Below, one piece after another: positions 26,608-35,200 of a stretch of DNA of 64,000 bases. The stretch is from Cytophagaceae bacterium (GTDB taxonomy: Bacteria > Bacteroidota > Bacteroidia > Cytophagales > Flexibacteraceae), in assembly GCA_947458545.1 (NCBI GenBank), contig CANGYH010000001.1:1612001-1676000 (forward strand). Reading direction: 5' to 3'. The position numbers and the translations under genes are program-made. The notes beneath the pieces are model-generated. The model saw only the letters and a list, made by a program, of their open reading frames with translations. It was not told the DNA's origin and made no database searches. How positions within the stretch are numbered: the first letter of the stretch is position 1; each line of letters opens with the position of its first letter.

Positions 26608-26665
26608 GGCCGCCCCAGGCTAAAGCCGTGGGGCTACTAGTATGGCAGCGGCTGAAGCCGCCTGC
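26608..26665 (-). repeat. 58-bp REP-like repeat, copy 1 (direct repeat left of transposase)
   Basis: Identical over 58 bases to 26727-26784, 119 bases further on. On the minus strand each copy has a GCGGCTTCAGCCGC palindrome followed by GTAG and a second palindrome with GGCTTTAGCC at its centre. Confidence 0.9.
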
Positions 26666-26726
26666 TGTTTGCTAACAAGGCGTATTGGCACCGGTATCCT
26701 TGCTAGAGAGCGGACAGGCTACGGGT

Positions 26727-26784
26727 GGCCGCCCCAGGCTAAAGCCGTGGGGCTACTAGTATGGCAGCGGCTGAAGCCGCCTGC
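26727..26784 (-). repeat. 58-bp REP-like repeat, copy 2 (adjacent to transposase start)
   Basis: Exact copy of 26608-26665, ending 32 bases before the transposase ATG. The CTAC at 26753-26756 is the complement of the GTAG head. With the inverted copy at 27267-27321 it brackets the transposase gene. Confidence 0.9.
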
Positions 26785-26816
26785 AATTGGTATATTTCCA
26801 CATCGCATTTTCCCCA

Positions 26817-27248
26817 ATGAATACCTATCAATGCCATCGATATCATATCGTTTTTGCCACCAAATTCAGGCAACCCATTCTGCTACCAGAGTGGGAGCTT
26901 GAAATCTGGAATTATTTCTATGGAATAGGTAAGGCGAAGAATATCCATATTTATTCCGTCGGCGGAGTTGAAGATCACATTCATTTGCTTTGCTCAATTC
27001 CACCTTCTAAAGCCGTATCAGATGCCGTTCAAGAGCTTAAAGGTAATTCCAGCAAATGGATGAAAGAGCGCTTTAATAACCCGGAAATGGGCTGGCAATC
27101 CGGATATGCCAGCTTTACAGTTTCTCAATCTGCCATGACACCTACATTCTTATATATCAAAAATCAGCGAGCCCATCATTCCAGAACAACACTAGACGAA
27201 GAGCTCAAGCGGATGGTTGATTTGCACGAACAGGCGATCCAGCATTAA
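26817..27248 (+). CDS. Y1-family transposase (IS200/REP-associated tyrosine transposase-like)
   Basis: A 143-residue HUH-superfamily single-strand transposase. The metal-binding HUH motif is HIH (54-56, in VEDHIHLLCSIPP) and the likely nucleophile is Tyr113 in the helix FLYIKNQRAHH, as in the Y1_Tnp family. The opening CHRYHIVFATKFRQPIL is also typical. The length is near that of IS200 TnpA and shorter than many proteobacterial RAYTs, so either subgroup is possible; the bracketing palindromes favour the RAYT-like view. The frame begins at 26787, but the ATG at 26817 matches the family start. Base composition is lower in GC than the flanks. The frame is intact, so it may be active. Confidence 0.88.
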   Translation: MNTYQCHRYHIVFATKFRQPILLPEWELEIWNYFYGIGKAKNIHIYSVGGVEDHIHLLCSIPPSKAVSDAVQELKGNSSKWMKERFNNPEMGWQSGYASFTVSQSAMTPTFLYIKNQRAHHSRTTLDEELKRMVDLHEQAIQH

Positions 27249-27266
27249 TAAAAGCTAGCCTTTAAA

Positions 27267-27321
27267 GCAGGCGGCTTCAGCCGCTGCCAAACAAGTAGCC
27301 CTACGGCTTTAGCCTGGGGCG
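27267..27321 (+). repeat. 55-bp REP-like repeat, inverted copy right of transposase
   Basis: The reverse complement matches 26730-26784 with only a few substitutions (CTACGG for CCACGG, and differences in the short spacer). GTAG is at 27295-27298. It starts 19 bases after the transposase stop and ends 19 bases before the rlmN stop. Confidence 0.88.
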
Positions 27322-27339
27322 TCCCCAAGGCCATGTTCC

Positions 27340-28410
27340 CTATTTCTTCCCCGCCAACTGCCCGCAGGCGGCGTCTATGTCTTTGCCGCGGCTGCGGCGG
27401 ATGGAGACGGTGAGGTGCTTGCTCTCCAGGTAGGCGCGGAAACGCTCTAGCTTGTCGGGGCCGGTGTTGCGGAACTCCTGGGCCTGGGCGATGGGGTTGT
27501 ACTCGATGATGTTGACCTTGCAGGGTACGTGCTTGCAAAACTGGTAGAGCTCTTCGGCGTCTTGCAGCGTGTCGTTGAAGTTGTTGAAGACGATGTACTC
27601 GTAGGTGACGCGGGTGCCCGACTTGTCGTAGAAGTACTTCAGCGCATCGGCCAGCGCCTCCAGCGAGTTGGTCTCGTTGATGGGCATGATCTGGTTGCGC
27701 TTCACGTCGTTGGCGGCGTGGAGCGAGAGGGCCAGCTTGAACTTGACCTGGTCGTCGCCCAGCTTTTTGATCATCTTGGCAATGCCCGCCGTAGATACGG
27801 TTATGCGCCGGCTGGCCATGTTAAGCCCGTCGTCTGCCGTGATGCGGTCTATGGCGGCCAGCACGTTGGCGTAGTTGAGCAGCGGCTCGCCCATGCCCAT
27901 GAAGACGATGTTGGTGAGCGGCGTCTGGAAGTGCTCTTCGGCCTGGCGGCGGATGGCGACCACCTGGTCGTAAATCTCGGCCGGCTCCAGGTTGCGCTTG
28001 CGATCCAGGTAGCCGGTGGCGCAGAACTTGCACGTGAGCGAGCAGCCGACCTGGCTGCTGACGCAGGCTGTCATCCGGTCGTCTTGGGGGATGAGGACGC
28101 CTTCGATCAGCTCGCCGTCGTGGAGGCGGAAACGGCTTTTTACGGTGCCGTCGTTGCTGCGCTGGGCCACGTCTACCTCTAGGCTGCGGAACTCGTAGTG
28201 CTGGTCGAGCAGGTCTCGCGTGGCCTGGCTGAGGTTGGTCATGCCGGCAAAGGAGGTCGCCTGCTTTTTCCAGATCCAGTCTCGCACTTGCCCGGCGCGG
28301 AACTTCTTGTCGCCCTGGGCCAGGAAGAATGCTTCTAGCTCGGCCAGGCTGGCCTTGCGAATGTCCTTCTTGGCAAGAGTGGGGGCGGGGGCTTGGCTCA
28401 GGGTCTCCAT
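27340..28410 (-). CDS. rlmN: Dual-specificity RNA methyltransferase RlmN
   Basis: A radical-SAM enzyme that methylates C2 of adenine 2503 in 23S rRNA and of A37 in some tRNAs. The 356-residue product has the CxxxCxxC cluster motif at Cys123, Cys127 and Cys130 (GCSLTCKFCATG), the GMGEPLLNY motif, RRITVSTAGI, LALSLHAAND and VTYEYIVFNNFND. The second catalytic cysteine is Cys349 near the C-terminus (IDAACGQLAG). Length is normal. The REP-like element ends just downstream of its stop, so insertion spared the gene. Confidence 0.95.
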   Translation of the reverse strand: METLSQAPAPTLAKKDIRKASLAELEAFFLAQGDKKFRAGQVRDWIWKKQATSFAGMTNLSQATRDLLDQHYEFRSLEVDVAQRSNDGTVKSRFRLHDGELIEGVLIPQDDRMTACVSSQVGCSLTCKFCATGYLDRKRNLEPAEIYDQVVAIRRQAEEHFQTPLTNIVFMGMGEPLLNYANVLAAIDRITADDGLNMASRRITVSTAGIAKMIKKLGDDQVKFKLALSLHAANDVKRNQIMPINETNSLEALADALKYFYDKSGTRVTYEYIVFNNFNDTLQDAEELYQFCKHVPCKVNIIEYNPIAQAQEFRNTGPDKLERFRAYLESKHLTVSIRRSRGKDIDAACGQLAGKK

Positions 28411-28467
28411 CGTTTACCAGGTTGAAGATAACAGGTAAACGCCGGTGTCGGTTCAGTCGGTAGAGGC

Positions 28468-28980
28468 TTAGTCGTCTTGCCGGACGAGCAGCAGGCGGTC
28501 TTCTATGGGCACGCAGGTAGGCAAAACCTGGTAGGCCGTGCGGTTTAGCTCTATGGTATCGCCACCAAGGTTGCGTAGGGCAACAGTGCCGCTCAGGCTT
28601 TGGGCTGGCCAGGTGGTATCGCCCCCAGATACCCGGCTGCCGTATCCAAAGGCTGCGGTGTCTTGGTGCAGGGCATGGTCGTGCCCGGTGCGCCAGGGGC
28701 CGCTGGTGGGTGCAAACTGGGTACGTGGGGTATTAACGTCTGTAGGGGTTGCCGTGAAGGTGCCGCCTTGCAGCACTACAGTTACGGGGGTTATCTGGAC
28801 GGTGCCGCTGCACATGACGAAACGATAAACGCCTGTATAGGTACCTGGCTCTAGCTGGGCGATGCCGTCGCGGCAATCGTCGTCTGGGTGATTGTGGTCA
28901 TCATCTCGTTTGCAGAAATGGGATGAAAGGCCCAAAAAGCAAACAGCAACTACCGACCAAACCCGTAGATGGATGCGCAT
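28468..28980 (-). CDS. Secreted or lipoprotein of unknown function
   Basis: A 170-residue product with an N-terminal hydrophobic segment (about 5-20) followed by CKRDDDHNHPDDD, which resembles the Cys-Lys-acidic start of Bacteroidota lipoproteins although the preceding SSHF is not a canonical lipobox. The rest is predicted beta-rich: a TYTGVYRFVMCSG strand, a QITPVTVVLQGGTFTATP segment and a final domain ending RLLLVRQDD. No family is recognised. The His/Asp-rich stretch could bind metal, but that is speculation. It lies upstream of rlmN on the same strand. Confidence 0.6.
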   Translation of the reverse strand: MRIHLRVWSVVAVCFLGLSSHFCKRDDDHNHPDDDCRDGIAQLEPGTYTGVYRFVMCSGTVQITPVTVVLQGGTFTATPTDVNTPRTQFAPTSGPWRTGHDHALHQDTAAFGYGSRVSGGDTTWPAQSLSGTVALRNLGGDTIELNRTAYQVLPTCVPIEDRLLLVRQDD

Positions 28981-29094
28981 AACCCTAAAGGTATAAGAAA
29001 CAAGAGATTTGCTTGTTATAACGGAATGGGCATGCCCACTATTGCCGGCCTGCTACACCCAACTTGGCAGCAGGCCAGCACGAGAAGGCCGGGC

Positions 29095-29463
29095 CTAGTC
29101 TAGCTGGGCCTCGCAATGGGCCAGTTGCTCTTGCATTTTGCCTGCGAAGGTGGCAGACTGTACAAGAGCCTCTAGGGCGGGGGTGTGGACGAGGTGCTGC
29201 TGATACTCAGGCAAGGCACTCTCTAGCAGCAGGGCCAGGGCATCGGGGGCGCCGGGCTTAAGGCGCATGGCAGACTCGTAGGCCGCCAAAGAGGGCGCGC
29301 CTACTTGTAGCATGACGGTTTGCCCGTTGAGCTCTACGGCCTCGGCAAAGGGTTGCCAGTGCTTGGCCAGGATGGCTTTCATGGGGTGGGCCTGGCCGGG
29401 CGTGGCGGGGCGGCCGTTGCTTTTGCGGGCGGGGCGGTAAGACGATCGGTTATTTTTTCGCAT
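29095..29463 (-). CDS. Hypothetical protein
   Basis: A 122-residue soluble protein I do not recognise. The N-terminus is basic and Ser/Arg-rich (MRKNNRSSYRPARKSNGR), followed by a region ILAKHWQPFAEAVELNGQTV and a helical, Leu/Ala-rich remainder ending EQLAHCEAQLD. The basic tail might bind nucleic acid; this is only a guess. The ATG at 29463 is preferred to an upstream start at 29505 because it begins a balanced basic tail. Codon use and GC content match the neighbouring housekeeping genes, supporting a real gene. Confidence 0.5.
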   Translation of the reverse strand: MRKNNRSSYRPARKSNGRPATPGQAHPMKAILAKHWQPFAEAVELNGQTVMLQVGAPSLAAYESAMRLKPGAPDALALLLESALPEYQQHLVHTPALEALVQSATFAGKMQEQLAHCEAQLD

Positions 29464-29611
29464 CCAAAGACTCTGCCGGATGGGCAGAATTTCGGAAGAT
29501 AGCACATGGAGGGGGGAAGTCGGGTTGTGGGGCAGGGGGAGCAGCTGCGAGACTATGGCATTGTTCTAGCCCAAAGCGAAGCCTCATAGAGTGTTGACGC
29601 TCCCGCAAGTC

Positions 29612-29663
29612 AGGAGACTTGCTTGATTGTCGTCAGAAGACTTGAGTCTTGCGACGGCGCGGG
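29612..29663 (+). repeat. 52-bp direct repeat, copy A
   Basis: Shares most positions with 30517-30568 in the same orientation: GAGACTTGCTTGATTGTCGT, then an AAGACT-TG-AGTCTT hairpin and GCGAC-GCGCGGG. It ends 72 bases upstream of the ATG at 29736. Confidence 0.75.
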
Positions 29664-29735
29664 TAGAAATTTAGAGTAAGCTGCAACTATTGCACTTTTT
29701 ACAAGCGCGTGTTATACTTGTAGAAATTTTATTCT

Positions 29736-30404
29736 ATGCAAGATCGTCGATTACCATTGGGCAGCCTTTTGCTAGGCCTTGCTTGCTTTTTTCTTCCGTT
29801 CATTACAGTAAAGTGTAATGACAAGCCGCTGATGTCTATCACTACTTTTGATTATGCCATAGGCAATAAACCGAAGATGGGTGAGGCGGCAGAGTCTTTG
29901 GAAAAGTTGTCAAACTCGTTGGACGACCTAAAGAATTTAGGTTCCTCATCGGAGTCGGAGTCTGATTCTGATTCTGATTCGGAGTCTAGTGCTGAGTCAG
30001 AGCCTGCTAAAGACGATAAACTAAGCGATGCAATGGAGGGCAAGATGAACCCGCTTTTGGTTTTCTCGTTGATAGCTGCTCTGATAGGGGTTTATTTCTC
30101 TTATGAGTTTTTGAAGATGGGATCAGAACCTGCGGCAAAGTTTGGTAGCTGGGCAGCAGGCTGTGCAGCATTGGGGCTAATTGCGGCAAGACTTATACTG
30201 GATTCTGAAATGGGCAACACAGGGAGCGAAACTATGGGTATAATCTCTGTTGAGTACGGAGCTGGATTTTATCTGCCCCTCATAGCCTTTGCTGGGGGCG
30301 CATACCTACTTTATAAGCATTGGAATCAGGCTAAATCAATTGCAATTGAAGCTACCTCTGAGAATTTGCCAACCGCCGGAGAGTCTCCGGTTGAATCTGT
30401 TTAG
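29736..30404 (+). CDS. Membrane protein with an acidic Ser/Asp/Glu linker, unknown function
   Basis: A 222-residue protein with an N-terminal hydrophobic segment (about 6-24, may be a signal anchor), an extended hydrophilic region with a run of alternating Ser with Glu or Asp (about 71-92), then three more hydrophobic segments (about 105-128, 133-151 and 171-190) and a polar tail. The acidic run may bind cations or act as a flexible linker. No family is recognised. The gene is A+T-richer than its neighbours and sits between two direct copies of a palindromic repeat, which suggests acquisition as a unit. Confidence 0.65.
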   Translation: MQDRRLPLGSLLLGLACFFLPFITVKCNDKPLMSITTFDYAIGNKPKMGEAAESLEKLSNSLDDLKNLGSSSESESDSDSDSESSAESEPAKDDKLSDAMEGKMNPLLVFSLIAALIGVYFSYEFLKMGSEPAAKFGSWAAGCAALGLIAARLILDSEMGNTGSETMGIISVEYGAGFYLPLIAFAGGAYLLYKHWNQAKSIAIEATSENLPTAGESPVESV

Positions 30405-30516
30405 CGCGGTCAAAATTCATCAACCTGCTCACATGCGGATAGCCTAGCAATGGGGGTGGGCAGGGCTATTTCTATAGCCTATGGCCCTTGCCCGCACCAT
30501 TGAGTAAGCGCAAGGC

Positions 30517-30568
30517 AAGAGACTTGCTTGATTGTCGTCACAAGACAGAAATCTTGCGACAGCGCGGG
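30517..30568 (+). repeat. 52-bp direct repeat, copy B
   Basis: Second copy of the element at 29612-29663, differing mainly in the hairpin (AAGACAGAAATCTT instead of AAGACTTGAGTCTT). The two copies flank the A+T-rich membrane-protein gene. Confidence 0.75.
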
Positions 30569-30658
30569 GAGCTGCACCACTACCGCTACAGCAGTACCGT
30601 GGATTACCATGGAGGCCAAGGCCTGCTACCGCTGGTGCTGCTCTGAGTAGGGCAAACC

Positions 30659-30704
30659 GCGAGGCTCAGCCTCGCAAGAGCACGTGACAATGGCAGAGCC
30701 ATTG
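30659..30704. repeat. Composite two-hairpin repeat, copy 2 (inverted)
   Basis: Perfect palindromes 30659-30675 (GCGAGGC-TCA-GCCTCGC) and 30688-30704 (CAATGGC-AGA-GCCATTG) separated by a CACGTG-containing spacer. The reverse complement closely matches 7786-7831. A partial echo, GCCATTGCACAGT, follows at 30723. Confidence 0.75.
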
Positions 30705-30744
30705 CACAGTTAGAGGGGGCACAGCCATTGCACAGTAGGAGAAA

Positions 30745-30790
30745 CAATTAAAAATGCGCCCCACCTTTCGGCAGGGCGCATTTTTAATTG
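30745..30790. terminator. Bidirectional intrinsic terminator at the dnaN 3' end
   Basis: A perfect 17-bp stem (30745-30761 with 30774-30790) with A-run and T-run flanks, 25 bases beyond the dnaN stop. It should stop dnaN transcription on the minus strand and anything entering from the plus strand. Confidence 0.88.
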
Positions 30791-30815
30791 TTAATTCTTA
30801 ATTTTTAATTTCCGA

Positions 30816-31946
30816 TTAGGCGGGCACATAGCTGCTCAGCATAATCGGCATCACCAGCATGAGCAGGTCTTCGTTGGGCTCTTGCTGGCGGGGCAGGAGG
30901 ATGCCGGCGCGGTTGGGGGCCGACATGTTGAGCGTGACCAGGTTGGAGTCCATGTTGGTGAGCAGTTCGCTCATCATGCGGGCGTTGAAGCCGATCTCCA
31001 TGGGGTCTCCGGTGTAGTCGCAGCTGAGGCGCTCGGTGGCTTCGTTGCTGTAGTCCACGTCTTCTGCCGATAGGGTTACCTGCTTTTCGGTGAGCTTGAA
31101 GCGGACCTGGCTCGTGTTGCGGCTGGCAAAGGGCATCAGACGCTTGAGGGCGCCGAGCAGCTCCAGGCGCTCTATGGCGAGCTGGTTGGGGTTTTGCAGG
31201 GGAATGACGCCCTGGAAGTCTGGATAGCGCTCATCTACCAAGCGGCAGAACACCTGCGTGGTGCCGAAGGCAAAGCAGGCGTTGCTGTTGTTGAAGGTGA
31301 GGGCGATGGGTGTCTGGTCGTTGGGGAGGGTGCTGCGGAGGAACTGCAGACCCTTGCGGGGCAAGATGAAGCTGTTCTCTTCGGTGTTGGCCAGGTCTGT
31401 ACGGGTGTAGCGCACGAGGCGGTGGCCGTCTGTGGCTACGAAGGTGGCCTTCTCTTCTTCCATCTTGAAGAAGACGCCGCCCATGGCAGGGCGGTTGTCG
31501 TCTGTGCTGGCGGCAAAGAGGGTGGTGCTGATGGCCCGCAGCAACACGGCCGAGGGGATCTCTAGCGAGCTGGCGTCTGCCACTTTGGGCAGCTTGGGGA
31601 AGTCAACCGGGTTTTCGCCGGCGATGCGGAAGCGGCCCGTCTCGGTGGTGATGGTGGCGCCGTAGGTTTCTTCGTCTACGGTGATGGTGATGGGCTGCTC
31701 AGGCGTGTTGGCCAGCGTGTCCATCAGCAGCTTGGCGGGGATGGCGGCGATGGCCTCTTTCTGCGTTTCTACGGCAAGCTCGGCCACGATGGTGGTCTGC
31801 ATGTCAGAGGCGGTGGTGCGCAAGATGCCCCGGCCAATCTCTAGGCGGAAATTCTCTAGGATGGGTACCAAGGGGGTAGAGCTTACAACCCCGGCCAGCG
31901 CCTTGAGGTGCTTTTGCAACAAGCCCGACGAAACGGTAAATGACAT
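30816..31946 (-). CDS. dnaN: DNA polymerase III beta subunit (sliding clamp)
   Basis: The ring-shaped processivity clamp of DNA replication. The 376-residue product has the three-domain clamp pattern: MSFTVSSGLLQKHLKALAGVV at the start, LPILENFRLEI-like PILENFRLEIGR, FRIAGENPVDFPKLP, GGVFFKMEEEKATFVATDGHRLVRY (central), RYPDFQGVIP and the C-terminal EIGFNARMMSELL and LLMLVMPIML. Length is typical. No dnaA or recF is adjacent, as is usual in this phylum. It is a single gene with a strong terminator. Confidence 0.97.
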   Translation of the reverse strand: MSFTVSSGLLQKHLKALAGVVSSTPLVPILENFRLEIGRGILRTTASDMQTTIVAELAVETQKEAIAAIPAKLLMDTLANTPEQPITITVDEETYGATITTETGRFRIAGENPVDFPKLPKVADASSLEIPSAVLLRAISTTLFAASTDDNRPAMGGVFFKMEEEKATFVATDGHRLVRYTRTDLANTEENSFILPRKGLQFLRSTLPNDQTPIALTFNNSNACFAFGTTQVFCRLVDERYPDFQGVIPLQNPNQLAIERLELLGALKRLMPFASRNTSQVRFKLTEKQVTLSAEDVDYSNEATERLSCDYTGDPMEIGFNARMMSELLTNMDSNLVTLNMSAPNRAGILLPRQQEPNEDLLMLVMPIMLSSYVPA

Positions 31947-32147
31947 GGTATCTGGTATTGACCTTATAGTTGGTAGAAAGACGAACCGCTACTGCGCCGA
32001 TAACCTCGGCACGCAGGGTTTGCCCTGGGCAGGTACGATTTGGGGGCAGCCCGTGCCGCGCCTGTCTGGCTACGGTGCGGGCTTTTGCAAAAATAGACGA
32101 CCAAACCGATTGCCCACTAACCACATCCCCCACTTCTACCCAAAACC

Positions 32148-32192
32148 TGACAAGAAAAAGCACCGGGCTGCGCTTGCGCGCAACGCCGGTGC
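32148..32192 (-). terminator. Terminator of the large subtilase gene
   Basis: Stem GCACCGG (32160-32166) with CCGGTGC (32186-32192) begins 37 bases past the stop. On the minus strand it is followed by CTTTTTCTTG. The rest of the 282-base gap to dnaN shows no gene. Confidence 0.65.
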
Positions 32193-32228
32193 CAGGATAG
32201 CCCCGGAAAGCGGAGGAGTATGGGCGTT

Positions 32229-35200
32229 CTACTGTTTTTGCCAGCGGAGGTTGCGCACCAGGCCACCCTCTAGCAGCAAGCGTATTTGATACGACCCCGT
32301 AGGCAGGCTGCCAACCTGGATGGCAGTTGTACCCTGCCCTGCTTGCGTGAGCAGCACACGGCCTGCCAGGTCTAGCACCTGGGCGGTGTAGGCTGCGGGC
32401 GCCTCTACCGTAAGGGTATGGGCGGCGGGGTTGGGGTATAGCGCTATGGGCACAGCAGCCTTCTCCGCGGCGGCCAGATAGACCACCGGGCTATGCTCTA
32501 CCTTGCCGCTGCCGTTGGCCATCCTGAGGCGGTAGTACTGCCCCACCAAAGCCAGGGCGGCGGGGTCGGCATAAGTGTAGCGCTGGGTGCCGGGCTTGTT
32601 TTGCGCGGCTACGGTGTAGATGGGCTGCCAGGTGCGGCCGTCTGCCGAGCGCTCCAGGCGGTAGGGCAGCAGGTCTTGCTCTTCGGTTGTCGTCCAGGCC
32701 AGGTGGGCGTCGGCATTAGGGCTGGCTTTGCCTGTAAAGCCAAGCAGGCGGGCAGGCAGCGGCTCTGTACCGATGATGGGGAAGGGCCCGAAGCGATACT
32801 CGGAGAAGCCCGGCGTAGAGACCTCAAGCGCATAGCCGTCGGCAAAGGGACGCTTGGCGGGCACCTGTAGCAAGGTGTTGTAAGGCGCGCCGTAGATGTT
32901 GTTGCCCAGCGAGAAATCTTCCATGGTGCCGCTGTATCGGCTCACAAGCATGCGTTGGAAGTTGCGCGCCGCCACGGGCTCGGCCACGGCCAGGGCGTCT
33001 AGCTCTGCCTGGGTAACGTATAGCAGCACGGGCACAGGAGCCGTGGGCGGGGTTTGTGCATTGAGCACCCAGTTGCGCGAGCCGTACACCTTGTTCTCGA
33101 AGGTGCGCAAGGCACCGGTGTGCACGTTTACATCGAGGGTTATGGTGCCCATGTTGACAACGTCTTGCACAGAGGCTACCCGATCGCCGGCGCCGTTGGT
33201 AAAGTGCAGCCAGCTGCCGCTGCCGGTGCTTGTGCGGGTTATACCGTTGGTGGCGCCTGCCGAATTGTGGATTAGGGAGGCACGGTCAACGACGATATCA
33301 TCCAGGTAAACGCCATCGAACAGGTCTGAGACATCGCTGAAGAAGGTGAAGCGGATGCGCGTGTTGGCCGATATGGCGGCCGCTGGCAGCCGGGCCGCGC
33401 TGGCACGCCACGTACTTTGGGTGCCTGCAAAGTGGCGGCCCAGGCGCGGGTACCAGTTAACGAAACCTGCGCCGCTGCCGGTGATTTTAGTCCAGGTAAC
33501 GCCGTCGGTAGAGTACTCTAGGCGGAGGGAGTCCCAGCCGGGCTCGATGTTGAAGATGTTGTGGAAGCTGATTTGAGCGGGGTTGCCAGCCGAAAAGCCT
33601 GCGCCACTCAAGTTGAGGCAGGGGCTCTCTATGTAGCTGCGCTCGTTGTTGTTGTAGTTGCCGCGCAAATTGGTGGCCCATACCTGGTTGCCGTTGGCGG
33701 CGGTGTCTGTCAGCAGGCCCTGGCTGGGGCGTAGGGGTGTACCCCAGGCCCAACTGTTGTTTGTGCCGCCCGATTGCCAAAGTGTGGCCGTGCCCTCGAA
33801 ACCGTCGTGCCAGGGGAAGCTGGTCACTACGGGGTTATAGACGGCCGTGGCCGTGTCGTTGAGGGCGTTCAGGTCTCCGCCTTGGGCCGTCCAGGTGCGG
33901 AGGCGGTGGGCCTGGGGCGTGGCCGGAATGTTGAGCGCTGTGGGGAAGCTGTAGCTGACCGTAGCCCCTACCCCGAGAGTGGGAATAGTGCCTGCCACGG
34001 CCGTCTGCCCGTTGTAGCTGTAAAAGACCGGCACATTGGTAAGCGCAGAGGGCGACAGGTTTTGCACCGAGATGGTAACCGTGCGCGAGCCCGAGGCCAG
34101 GCAGCCTGCCGCCGGTGATGTGATGGCCACCAGCCGCACATCGGCACCGGGGTTGTATAGGCGCATATTACCGACCGTGATGCCCTGCAAAGTGGTAACG
34201 CCGGTGGCTTGGTCGTTACCCTCTTGGCCGAAACGGAGCTGGAAGCTAGACGTGAGTGCCTGGCCTGCTGCCTGCAAAGGCCCCGCCACGTTGACGCCTG
34301 AAACGACGCGAATACCGCCCGCCGTACCCATGACGGTGTTCCAGTTGTAGAGCTCTACCCAGGGCTGGCCATCGCTGCCGCGGGCCCAGACGCGGTCGTT
34401 GGTAGAGGCGGTTTCTCCATGGTGGAAAAACTCAAAATCTAAGGAGAGGGGCGCCCCTGCTGGGTGGGCAGAGAGGTTGGCCGTAAAGTCTAGGTAGTTG
34501 GCGGTTGTAGAGGCGCCGCCGGCGCTGGCACGGTCTAGCGTAAAGGTGTTAAAGTTGCCGCTCCATCCGTAGAGCTTGGTGCGCATGCGGCCGCTTGCAT
34601 CAGACTCGGTGTAGTCTGCCAGCTCGTAGCCGGTTAGGCCGAAGGTGTTTACCGTGGCAGACCCAGGCAGCCCAGCCAGCGGCAGGGTGTACGGCAGGGT
34701 TATGCTAGGGTTAGGTATGTTGACCAGCGTTTGGCGCAGGGTGTCGTTGGCGGGCAGAAAATCGCCGGGCAGCTCCGTCCAGGCGGTGACTACATAGTTG
34801 CCGCCGGCAGAGAAGTCCTCCGTGGCCGGAAAGCTCAACGTGGCAGAGCTGGTATTAGGGGCCAGCGTGCCTGTATAAAGCAGCGTGCGTAGTGGGCCAG
34901 TGCCTACCCGGTATCGCACGGGTACATCTACGGCGTTGATTGTATTGTTGCCATAGTTTTTAACCTGCACCTGCACCTGGTAGGTGGCACTCAGCGATTG
35001 CGAGGTGCCAGACCGGCCGCGCGTGGTGCCTACAAAGAGGCGCACGCCCAGGTCTGGGCTCCAGGGGCAGGCTACGTTGGTGGTGGCGGGTTGTATGGCG
35101 TTGGAGCGCCGCGAGTTTACCCCGCCTGCCGTAACGGCCTGCACCGATACCCACAGCCAGGGATTGCCGCCGGTGCCCCCAATGGGATAGCTTAGGTTGG

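Larger units (their letters stand above)
26608..27321 (+). mobile_element. IS200/RAYT-like element with flanking REP-type palindromes
   Basis: A Y1 transposase gene is bracketed by two direct REP-like copies on the left and one inverted copy on the right. The GTAG-plus-palindrome structure of the flanks matches what is known of REP sequences processed by REP-associated tyrosine transposases. Boundaries are those of the repeats; no target-site duplication is expected for this family and none was looked for successfully. Confidence 0.7.

Noticed and set aside
29095..29463. DUF721/DciA-type assignment for the small basic protein
   Set aside because: The basic start is suggestive but the characteristic DUF721 motifs could not be seen, so it is left as hypothetical.
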